A stretch of DNA of 64,000 nt from Cyclina sinensis (taxonomy: Eukaryota; Mollusca; Bivalvia; Venerida; Veneridae): positions 28,333,290-28,397,289 of the forward strand of contig JAAONU010000016.1 in the NCBI GenBank assembly GCA_012932295.1. Direction: 5' to 3'. Below are positions 1 to 18,700 of the stretch, one piece after another. Under the pieces are notes generated by a model. That model was not told where the DNA came from, made no database searches, and was given only the letters and a program-made list of their open reading frames with translations. Position 1 is the first letter of the stretch. Every line of letters starts with the position of its first letter. The position numbers and the translations under genes are program-made.

Positions 1-1640
1 TAAAAAAAATTACATAAATGAAAAATTGCTTTTGTTATTTGTTAAATTTTTAAACCTAAGTTGTCACCTGTTCATCTATGGAAGAATTTCTCTTTTGTCT
101 CAGAGGAAGGGGACATGAAGAGGAATACAACATGTCCTTGTTCTCTGAAGAGTGTGCTAAAATATGATGGAAAAGTAATACGATGAAATCAGCTGCAGAT
201 GGACAAGGTCCTAACAAATACCTTGTGGTAATAGATTTACAAACTACCTGTATAGAACAGTATCACAGCTGTGTAAAGTGTCCAAGTAATTCTGGTTAAG
301 GCCCTTGAAACAAGTGGAAGAACAGTGTATAGGCTCAACCTTGACTGTTTTGCAATGCAAGGGGATAAGAACTTTATGCTAGCTAAGGAACAACAGACGT
401 CCTTCGTCAAGGCATATATCACGCTTTGTCCAACAAACTGAACAGTTGATAGCTGATCTTTCATTAATGTCTGATAAAATCACATCTGGTGCCTACCTGA
501 TTAACTCTGGAATAATTATTGCATCTCAAATAAATATGGCAGAAGAAAAATCTACTTTGGGGTAATTAAAAATCATCCAACCAACACTGATTGAACTCTG
601 GCTTTTGCATGACATCCTTGATACAGAATTGTATACAGGTAGTATAGGCAGACTGTACATTATGCAGAATTACTCATGGTTTTATAACCATGTCTCCTGA
701 TCTACTTGTATGTCCAAAGTTACTCATCACATAAAAACTACACTGTGAATATTCCCACTGACATACTGGTATAATGAGGGCTCAGTGAATCATTTTCTGA
801 AATGAATGACCTAAAATCTACATTACTTGATGTCATCTTGGGTGAACTCGGTGTAGATGATTTTTACTGTTTGGAGACAAACTGTATTTTCATAATAAAC
901 ACAACATCAACAGTCGATATTTTTATTCCTTGTTTCACATCATAAATTTCTTGCAAAGACTTATACAATTTATAAACTGCAGTTTCAATGCAATGTAATG
1001 CATTCAACTCCATCTTAGTCAGAATTTATTATACAAATGCACTTATATTTCAGTTAAAATGAATTTATTAGAAAAGTTATCAAGTATTCAGTACTGTCAC
1101 TTTAGAAAATGCTAGAAAAAATGTTGAATATGAAACATTCTTTCAAGGTTTTATTTACAAGACCTGTATTCAGCTGATGAACTGTATTCAGCTGATGAAC
1201 TGTCACTGATTCTGGTAAAAAAAAATCTGTTTTAATCCTTGCAAGGATTCTTCGTTTTTCAAGTTTACAAATAACACATACAAACAGATGAGCACAATCT
1301 TGTTATAGAAGGTTTCTACTTAAATACACTTTCAGAGATACAAAATACCCCTCTAAAGGCAGTTAAAATTCTATAACAATGTCATGAAAATATTTTTGAA
1401 AGACAATATCACGTGTTTAAAGTAATGTTTATTACACACAAAAAACATTTCAGTTCTGACAATGTCACTCACTTCATTCTTACCAAATTCTTTTAAACTC
1501 GTATATCTAAGCAATGAATAAGGTTGCTTTCTTGTCTCCGTACTCTAAAAACATTCACAGCACCGATACCAATATAGGAGAATGAACATGGGGGCATGGT
1601 CTAGCCTTGAATACATAAAACCTCGACACACAGTGTTATG
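1..1640 (-). other. Presumed 3' untranslated and downstream region of the R3HCC1L-like gene
   Basis: No coding potential is visible on either strand. On the minus strand, AATAAA signals lie at 1433-1428, 1069-1064 and 1030-1025; any could end the transcript, and which is used cannot be told. A perfect 18-bp tandem duplication (TATTCAGCTGATGAACTG, twice) lies at about 1168-1203. Confidence 0.5.
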
Positions 1641-9480
<7,840 letters not shown>

Positions 9481-9649
9481 CTGAAATCAAAATTTGAATA
9501 GATGTCTACAAGTAAAATAAATCATCACAGGAGAGAGCTTCAGTTCAGTGTAAAAAGAATGTAAATAATATGATGTCTTCTGGCACTTGAAGAACACAAA
9601 TCATGCAAATATAGAAGACTTTAATACTTGTACCTTTACATCTATAGCA

Positions 9650-10096
9650 GACCTTTAAAACGGCCCAACATTTTACAAGAATTGACCATTATTACCAGAA
9701 TTGACCAAAATCAACATTGCATTTTATATTTTATACATAAGCCAAATTTTGAAAAATTTACATCATTATTTATCAATATATATTATAATTAGTGTATTAA
9801 CTATAGGAATTTGATGTATCCTTAAGTCAAATTTTTTTTATACCAGGCTGAAAATCGGCAAGATGCATAAAATTTATGCACATCGATATACACCGGAATA
9901 AAAATTTTCCACTTGAAGACAGTTTAAATTCCTTTTGTTAATACACTAATTATATTATATATTAATAAATAATGATGTATATCTTAAAAATAATTTGGCT
10001 TATGCATGAAAACTAGGTTGATTCCAGTAACACAAGGTCTAGTTGATTCTGGTTATAATGGTGGATTCAGGTAAAACTTGGAACCACTTTAAAAAG
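9650..10096. mobile_element. Foldback (palindromic) MITE-like element
   Basis: The left arm (CATAAGCCAAATTTT and ATTATAATTAGTGTATTAAC, about 9736-9802) reappears inverted on the right (GTTAATACACTAATTATATT and AATTTGGCTTATG, about 9938-10006). Outer segments rich in GAATTGACCA / TGATTCTGGT also pair, out to about 9650 and 10096. No ORF is present. This is a non-autonomous inverted-repeat element of about 450 bp; the exact ends and target duplication were not resolved. Confidence 0.6.
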
Positions 10097-10196
10097 TATA
10101 ATCAATACTGCATTCTAGCAAACATCTGTTCACAACAGATATATGTCACAAGTGACTGACAGTGACTCATATATGCAATTTATCAGGAAAAGGCTC

Positions 10197-10285
10197 TATT
10201 TGTAATTCGAACTCATGCCTGTTCAGGCACTCTTGCTTGCAAAAGCACACTTATTTACCTCTGAACCAATCTATCTTCCTGTAAT
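10197..10285 (-). repeat. tRNA-like SINE fragment, minus strand
   Basis: Read on the minus strand it has TAGATTGGTTCAGAGGT (A-box-like) and then GAGTTCGAATTAC (B-box-like) about 40 bases later. It lies just upstream of the R3HCC1L-like gene and is a different family from the three plus-strand copies nearby. Confidence 0.45.
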
Positions 10286-10508
10286 GACTTTATGTCAAAC
10301 TCCTCTCAGGGACACAGACACCTAACTGATGCCTTGTCAAACAATATTTTATTTATCATAGGTTGTATCAGCTTTCTTTACAACTGACAGCTCTATAAAT
10401 AAACTCTTAAATATAGAGTTTAAGTTTGTGGTACAAAAAGGATCACATTTCAAAGACAATCCTGGTTCTTTGTAGCAGAGGTATAATACGGCACTTGTAC
10501 TACCTTGC

Positions 10509-10611
10509 CTATCAGCTAGCTTTTATGGCGACGTGGTAGAGTGTCCGCTTAGTAATCGAAGGTACCCGAGTTCAAACCCAGCTCGGGGAAGGTGGATTTT
10601 TTCCGGGTTAC
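10509..10611 (+). repeat. tRNA-derived SINE-like copy 3 (best preserved)
   Basis: The A box (GTGGTAGAGTGTCC) and B box (GAGTTCAAACCCAG) are nearly canonical, and the tail GGTGGATTTTTTCCGGGTTAC is shared with the other two copies. The anticodon-loop position reads about TTAGTAA, which is Thr-like, but the acceptor stem does not pair. I therefore call a SINE head, not a functional tRNA. Confidence 0.65.
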
Positions 10612-10799
10612 ACTTTTACATTAGGGACTTAAAAGTCCTTCATAATTAATCTGTCCTTGCATTTTTTATGTAAAGCGAAAACATGTAAACATGCATTAGT
10701 AAAACACCCAGTCTTTAACTTTTGAGATAAAGTAAACAGATCTACGGAGAACACCAACAAACTGACAAATGTCAAACGATAAAACTAAAGACCTAAACA

Positions 10800-11124
10800 T
10801 TAAAACTCCGGTGTATTCTGATCAATTCAATTCCAAAGCTGTTGTCTACAGAAAGAATACGTTAAACACTTTACGTCTCTTTAGGCAAAAGTAAGTGTTA
10901 ATATTTAAAACAAAACGTTTTACGGGAAATAAACACACATTTACAGCTTTTTATTCTGTTTTAGTTTTTCTTTTGTGTAAAACGTCATCAACAATTTTCC
11001 ATTACCAACAGACGCTTGTAAATTGTTATTTTACAAATTTACATAGTTAATCAAGCATTCGGGCGAAAAGATTGGCTAACACAACATGTAATGATGACGT
11101 TGTTAAAATACGTGTAGCTGAAAC
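10800..11124. promoter_or_regulatory. Putative bidirectional promoter between the R3HCC1L-like and tandem-TIR genes
   Basis: The two genes are transcribed away from each other. The TIR gene's first coding exon starts at 11125, and the R3HCC1L-like 5' end must lie between 9480 and here. The interval is free of coding exons. A TGATGACGT CRE-like site lies at 11092-11100. An AAAA|GTAAGTG donor-like sequence at about 10887-10896 could end a noncoding plus-strand exon. No TATA box is convincing. Confidence 0.35.
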
Positions 11125-12649
11125 ATGCAGACAGGTGGGAAAAACAAAACAGGTAAGTGAAAAATAACAGTTAAAATGCTGTTTCAGAAGATATTTTAAT
11201 TGAATAGTGCATGGTGATGTTGTTTCCATTAGCCTTTTTAAATAAGTTGCCAAAGAAAATACTGTCAATCAAAAGAAATAGTAAAAAAACAATTGTTTCT
11301 CATTCACTTTTGCCAAAGGACATTGGCAGTGGAAAAGATTTAAAATTGACCATATATATTAAAGTAAAACTAAAGCAGGAACAGGTGATCTCAATGGGAA
11401 CAAACACGAGGGGAATGACAGTCCAAATAGGGGCTAAAAGATTTACCAATCATCACAAGGTATAATCACAAGGTAATCCTCTAATAAGATAGGTTCTTCA
11501 GAACCTGTAAATTGTACACAGGTACAGTTCATAACAACGCTGGGATGTCAACACATTCCATTAGATTTTTTTGTAGCTCCTTGAAGTTGTTGCGTTAAGT
11601 CCCATGTCAGGTACACTCTTCTGCTATTTGTTTAAACAGCCGGTCATTTTACAAGATCTTGAATGAGCCTTGATATCCTTTGTGCTTCAGGATATTGTCA
11701 CATAAATCAGACTAGAATGAGACTGTCTGATAATGTGGAATAACAGTTCTTTATAAACAGACATTGCATATGCATTTTTTCATATTTTAAGTTAACATTT
11801 CTTGTTTTTGTATGTTTTATGGTTATTTGAAAATGGGGATTTGACCTAGACAAAAATTATCTTCAGATCCACCATTTGCATCTAAATATTTGTAATAGAA
11901 TAACAGTATCATCATTAATGTTGAAAATCTTGAGCAATGGACATTTCCCATGGAATTAGGATGAATATTTAACATAATCATACTTAACAAAATTTGATAT
12001 AGATTAACAGAAATTCTATTTGAACCTGTTTATTTTATATTGACTGGGAAACTAGTACTAGCAAAAGTTAGATCTAACAAATTTTGAATAAGAATTCAGT
12101 CGTCTGGCTAAAATAGAGCAAAAGAAATCTTTGTCAGAAAAGTCCTTCAATAATTTTCTTTCATATGTTATCCAACTGGAGAAAAAACCCATGAATAAAA
12201 ATATCTTCATATTTCTATGTTTGACTATATGGCAGTGTCTTGATATGTCATAAAACTGTTTAGTTATAGATTCATCAAGCAGTTTACATTTTGACATATA
12301 TATTTATGTACATTGTATTACAGATTGTGATGACCTTAAAAGTATCATTGGTGTAGGCCTTGTTACTGATGTAGGGAGGACAAAAACTACAAATCTTGGA
12401 GTGTGTTTGATACAAAGCCAGCAGCTGAATTTTTGGAATGTTGTCGAATTGAGAAAAGCAATCAGAAATGATGTCATAGCATGTCCACCAGAATTTCAGA
12501 TCTGCACAAAAGAAGGGTATTACTCTATTTCTTTCACATTTGAAATTAAAGATTTTTTTGTAGAACTTGAAATCTTTATTTTTATTATGCCCCTGAGTAG
12601 TTGCATGTCAGCATATACATCTGTTAACCATTCATGTTTGCTCTGTATA

Positions 12650-12716
<67 letters not shown>

Positions 12717-15700
12717 TGCTCTGTAACTTTATGATACTTCACAGGATTTTGAACAAAAGAAACAACTTGAACAAATGCCCAACAAAAAGAGTCGGTGTGT
12801 CTCAAACCATCCTCTCTGATAATCTGTCCTTCATTTGTACCTCAAAGTATCATAGAAAGTCCATGGAAAATTCATGTCTGTTCTGTAACTTTGTCATAGG
12901 ATTTGATATTACTTGTTACATTCAGATGACATTTCGCAAGACCCAGGTTTCCATTGGAGAGGTCAAAAAACATTATCAAAATTTTATAGATACTGCTAGG
13001 CTTTATATTTTTGTCCACTTTGTAACTTTATTATACATCAAAGGATTTTTAAATAACTTGGCACTATTGTACACCTGACAGATTCAAGTTTGCAGCTTGT
13101 CTGTCTGTCCAATTGTCCATTTGTTTGTACTGCCTAATATCAAAGAATACTGTCTATGTAAATGTTCCTGTCAGCTCTGTTACTCATTGCACAAATGTTT
13201 ACCAGATTTGAGCAATAGGTTACAAGTATCTGTCTTTCTGTCACCTGTAGCTCTAAATGATGTAAAATATTGCCTGCCTGTATTTTTGTGTCATCTGTGC
13301 ATGGCATTATTACATCACAGTGTTTTAAGAAAACATGGCACAAAAGTTTACCAGATTGGGGCCATGTATTATAAACTGTCCATCTGGCTTCAGTACCACC
13401 TAAAAAGTGACCTAGTCGTATAGAATACTGCATAACCTATTTGCTATGTTACTCATTACAACATAACATGATAATTATAAGAGTTTGTTCTGCTTAATTT
13501 GACAATTTGTATTATTTTGTTAAAATTACAGCTGAAAAAAATCCTTTGTCCAATTACAAGTGTTCTGTCACTGATGTTATGAACAGTTTTGTATTTTGTA
13601 TTTTCTTCAAAAAGATGGCCTCTCAGAGACATCCAAGAACAGCAGTTATTTGTTCACCAAATACTGAATGACAAACAAGAGGTCCTGATCAAAGTAAAGC
13701 ATGGTGAGATTTTATTGCATACATTGTTCATTTTCAAGCCTGATCAAAGAAAAGCATGGTGAGATTTTATTGCATACATTGATATTTTTCAAGCCTGATC
13801 AAAGAAAAGCATGATGAGATTTTATTGCATACATTGATATTTTTCAAGTCTAATCAAAGTAAAGCATGATGAGATTTTATTGCATACATTGATCATTTTC
13901 AAGCCTAATCAAAGTAAAGCATGGTGAGATTTTATTGCATACATGTACATTGATCATTTTCAAGTCTAATCAAAGTAAAGCATGATGAGATTTTATTGCA
14001 TACATTGATCATTTTCAAGTCTAATCAAAGTAAAGCATGGTGAGATTTTATTGCATACATTGATATTTTTCAAGTCTAATCAAAGTAAAGCATGATGAGT
14101 TTTTATTGCATACATTGATATTTTTCAAGTCTAATCAAAGTAAAGCATGATGAGATTTTATTGCATACATTGATCATTTTCAAGCCTAATCAAAGTAAAG
14201 CATGGTGAGATTTTATTGCATACATTGATATTTTTCAAGTCTAATCAAAGTAAAGCATGATGAGATTTTATTGCATACATTGATATTTTTCAAGTCTAAT
14301 CAAAGTAAAGCTTGATGAGATTTTATTGCATACATTGATCATTTTCAAGCCTAATCAAAGTTAAGCATGGTGAGATTTTATTGCATACATGTACATTGAT
14401 CATTTTCAAGTCTAATCAAAGTAAAGCATGATGAGATTTTATTGCATACATTGATCATTTTCAAGTCTAATCAAAGTAAAGCATGGTGAGATTTTATTGC
14501 ATACATTGATCATTTTCAAGCCTAATCAAAGTAAAACATTGTAAGATTTTATTGCATTCATTGATAATTTTCAAGTCTAATCAAAGTAAAGCTTAGTGAG
14601 ATTTTATTGCATACATGTATTGATCCTTTTCAAGCCTGTCTTAACTCTTCTGTATTTTATAAAAGCAAGCTCCTGATAGTTTGGTGTATAAAATGTAAAT
14701 ACATGTAGACCCCAGAACCATTGAAAACTGAAAACAGTGTGAGCAGTCTTGAATAACTCTAATTATAGGGATACTAAAATTATCAAATTTATGTGATAAG
14801 AACTTCCTAAGATCAACACAATGTCTTTATCTGTGGCTTGTGATATGCAGTATTTACTTTGTTCTTTGAAATTAAAAATGTAACATAAAATCTAAAGGAC
14901 TTTTTGCTTGATATATATATAGGATTTATTTTCTGGGTGGTCTTTGCTATATAACATCTTATAATGAGAGTTAAGTGAAAAGCTAGTATTTCCTTCATGG
15001 TTTCTATTCTTCAGGAGTTTTGTGCTAAGCCTTTGAATTTTAAATACAATTTGATTTCCATCTTTTCATGATTATGTGATGTCATGCAATGTCTGTATCA
15101 TGTTTACATTTTGTAATATTGCCTTACCCCCTTCAGACAAGCCAAAATGTGGTATAAAAGATCAGTATGGATATGTGATTGGATTTGTACATATCAGTTA
15201 CACAGACGTGCTGGCAACCTTGAAGAATCTCGTCCAGTCTCAGGTGACTGTATGAACCACACATCGCTTTTTTTATATGCTTCTGTTACTTTCCTACAGT
15301 GTTTTCCTCTAATAAGAAATGTCATAGGTTGAGTGTTTTAAATTGATTCAAGCTTGGTTAAACATTATTATCAAATTTCTCCATTCTTACTGAGAATGAT
15401 TCAGGTTATTCAGCTTTGAATTGTAACAGAGACATATAATAATAAAAGGAGTGATGTAAAGTTACAAATTTTATATTGGTCTGACATATTTGACAGTCTT
15501 AAGATAGGTTTTTTTGTTGTTTTTTTTAGATTTTAAAACCAGATGATATTTCAAAAGATTTCAAGTTTTTAGATGGCAATTCTTGGCCAGTCAGCTATGT
15601 TCAGGAGCATCACATGACAGTTTCAGACATCCTGATTGGTTATTGTGTGTCAACAAATATACAAGGTGCCAGCCAATCAAAAATATTTTCTCCACCAAAA

Positions 15701-15726
15701 GAACCACCACTGAAGAAACTGAAAGG
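11125..15726 (+). CDS. N-terminal region of the tandem-TIR protein: two imperfect repeats
   Basis: Exons 11125-11152, 12324-12516, 13615-13703, 15137-15243 and 15530-15726 encode about 204 residues. EFQICTKEGWPLRDIQEQ (exons 2-3) aligns without gaps to DFKFLDGNSWPVSYVQEH (exon 5). Including the next eight residues, F, WP, QE, V and IL coincide, 8 identities in 26. Each is preceded by a helix-like stretch (VVELRKAIRNDV; TDVLATLKNLVQ). The pattern suggests a duplicated small alpha/beta domain, perhaps ubiquitin-like, but I cannot name the family. Confidence 0.75.
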
Positions 15727-18700
15727 GTAAATTACATTAGTGTTTAATTCTTAGAAGTAATGAGCTTGAAGAACTTGCATTGAACTAAAACAAACATCTG
15801 TACTGGCATAAATCAACGGGACTTAATTCTTTTTCAATATCATGTGAGATTGTCTTGCAGTTTTCTCTCTGTTTCTTTCTTTATTGTACATGTACTCAGG
15901 GCTTTAATTTACAGGGAATGGACACTCCTTATCTATCGAATGAATAACCAAAATATGGTGTCGCGAGTTCACCTGTATATCCTGTAACGGAAAATCGATT
16001 GATAATTAATTATCTATCGTTAGTTAGCGGTAAATTGGTATGCAACGCTCGCACCTAGTTTACAAAAACATCCGTACTTTTGTCAATAATGGACTGATTT
16101 TCAAAATTTAAAATTTGTAAGAAAGAAGAAACATTGATCTTTTATGACATCTATTTCTTATTTCAACAACGGAAGTGTTTGTTCCAAGCCGACGAGTAAA
16201 AGACAACAACCCAATACTTTTTACGTCTTTTTTTGTAATTATCTATCGTTAGTTAGCGGTAAATTGCCATGCAATACATGCACCTAGTTTACAAAAACAT
16301 CCGTATTTTTGTCAATAATGGGCTGATTTTCAAAATTTAAAATTTGTAAGAAAGAAGAAACATTGACCTCTTATAATATTTATTTTTTATTTTAACTTAG
16401 GAAGTGGCTGTTCCAAGCCGATGAGTAAAAGACGACAACTCAATACCTTTTCCTTTTGGTAAAATCTTGTCTCGATTTGATGAAAAAAGTGTTCACGTGT
16501 CTACAAAAATTGTTTATAACTTCGTCAATATATGGTATAATTTACTGAAAAAATATGTCTGGAAATTGTAGACTCAGATTATTTCAAATGATTTAGATTA
16601 TCTCTACTTGTTTTACAGGTTGAGACTTTGATTGACAAATTGTAACAAGTATAAATGTAAACTTTTGCATGATAGTCATGTCACAACATCCTGACACCCA
16701 AAATTATGACAAAGCGATTAATTAATAAATTAATTAATAAAAGCTCTGTCCACTGAGCCAAAAGCACAATCACAATGCTACCCATTGTCCACAAATTTAA
16801 TTAAACAGCACTTAATTAAAAAAAATGAAGAATGCAACAAACAACACCAAATTTCAGTGCAAGTAATTTTAAAGAACACTGATCAGCCGTGTGTTTAAAA
16901 TAGCACAATATTTAACCGCCCATTTTGAAGTTACTATTCAGAGGAGGTCGGAAACCTTAGATTCAAATGTCAGTCTCATCCAAGTAGAGTACGATGCAGT
17001 TCATGTTAAGTGTGTTAATCGAGCCTGTTTGCATGATACCACCCGAAATTCGTTAAGGTGTTGATCACCGAATAACACTTTTTTTGACAAAATTGCTATA
17101 ATTTACTTTGCTTTATTTCATTAACAAACACAAATGTGGCAATAAAATGCATAGTAATGCTCAATCCTATGTCCACTGATTAACTTCCATCTTATGTCAA
17201 CTCATTTCATAACTCCATTTTTGTCTAATACCCCCCGAAAGTTGACAAGAAAACACGAATTTGTACATACTTTTCGCCATTTTGGAAAACAACGATTACA
17301 TTTTAGTATTGATTTCATTGTTATTCAAATAAAAGCTGCTTCGAACAATAACAAACAAGATAGTCAAAATATTTATTTCACAATATTTAATTTACAATTC
17401 TTCTGAAATTTCTTAATGAAAGTTCTTTTCCAGATTTAAGTATATAATCGTGAAAGCAGCAACATGTACCATCCTCCATTGAGGTGTTTTTATAGAGATC
17501 CGGCCGCGCATGCGCGCGACACCATATTATCGCAATTTTGGAGTGTCCATTCCCTGTAAATTAAAGCCCTGATGTACTGTAGGAATGAAATATTGTAGAC
17601 AATCTGGGCTGTAGATATGAAATACTGTAGAGTACTGGTACTGTAAATATGAAACATTGTAGAGTATGTGGGCTGTATAATATTATATGAAACACTGTAG
17701 AGTACTGGTACTGAAGATATGAAATACTATAGAGTACTGGTACTGTAGATATGAAATACTGTAGAGCAGGCTTGCAGAAATGTTTCAAGCTCAATCGGTC
17801 CGACCACCCGCGATTCCCCATGCCCCACCCCCACCCCATTCCCCGAAGTCAATTCTCAATGCCTTTTGTGGAACAATAAATGTTATTAGATGTCATGATA
17901 ACTTACACTAAAAACATACAAACCTTTGGTTTGCAGGGAACAAAAATTCCACTCTTCCACACAAATTGACGAGTGGAAATGGTTGGAGGACGAGTATATT
18001 TTCTGATTGCTCATTCTGCAGGACGAGTCCTTTTTTGGGGGGGTAAATTCAAATCCGCAAGAAGCCGGCCCAGCTAGTTCAATCGGTAGAGCATCGGATT
18101 GCCAATCATGATGATCCTGGTTCAATCCACATCAGGGCTGGCAAAATTTCTCCATGATAACTGATCTATAGGTCATTTGTCCCTCACCTGGAGGGTGAGA
18201 TTTGAAAAATTTCTGGAGCCCTGCTGTAGAGTATGTGATACTTGATATAAAATTGATAAGAAATACTGTAGGAGAAATATTTCAGATGTCACTTGATAGC
18301 ATAACTACCAAACAACATTCACTGTTATTCAGGATATCATTATAAGTTCTATATACCTGAATTTTCAGGGTAAAAGAATTGTCATTTAGATCAAGCAAGG
18401 ATCTGTTTAGACAGCTTGACAGTGATGTTACAGATAGTGGTGCAAAACCAAAACAAGTTCTGATAAGTTATGTTAGATCAGAGGCAGCCAATCATGCACT
18501 GAAACTGAAGGAGAGACTAACATCCCTGGGACTTAGTGTGTATCTAGTAAGTTATACCTTTTGGCAGACTTTCAGATAACATACTTGTCAGTGGTTAACT
18601 CAAACCCCACTAAATTTAAACTTCTCAGGCATTTTACTTAGTTGATTTTACTGTTAAATACTTTGTTAGAAACAAAATACATAAGTAGGTGTGGAACCCA

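Larger units (their letters stand above)
17578..18290 (+). repeat. Minisatellite (about 32 bp), interrupted by an insertion
   Basis: Units of CTGTAGATATGAAATACTGT plus AGAGTACTGGTA run from about 17578 to 17766 and resume at 18224. The interruption is exactly the element at 17767-18223. Confidence 0.8.

Noticed and set aside
10740..10802. First coding exon of the R3HCC1L-like gene (MFRSLVLSFDICQFV on the minus strand)
   Set aside because: The phase fits, but the donor (GTGTTC) is weak and the residues do not resemble the family start, so it was left unassigned.
11211..11465. 84-codon ORF just after the first TIR-gene exon (KKILSIKRNSKKTIVSH)
   Set aside because: It has no matching splice acceptor and phase, and joining exon 11152 directly to 12324 keeps frame.
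12401..13078. 225-codon plus-strand ORF with a Ser-Leu run
   Set aside because: Only its first third overlaps a real exon (12324-12516). The rest reads through intron and the (CT)n microsatellite.
18062..18147. Functional tRNA gene
   Set aside because: A and B boxes and an acceptor stem are visible, but the anticodon stem mispairs and the sequence lies inside a transposon.
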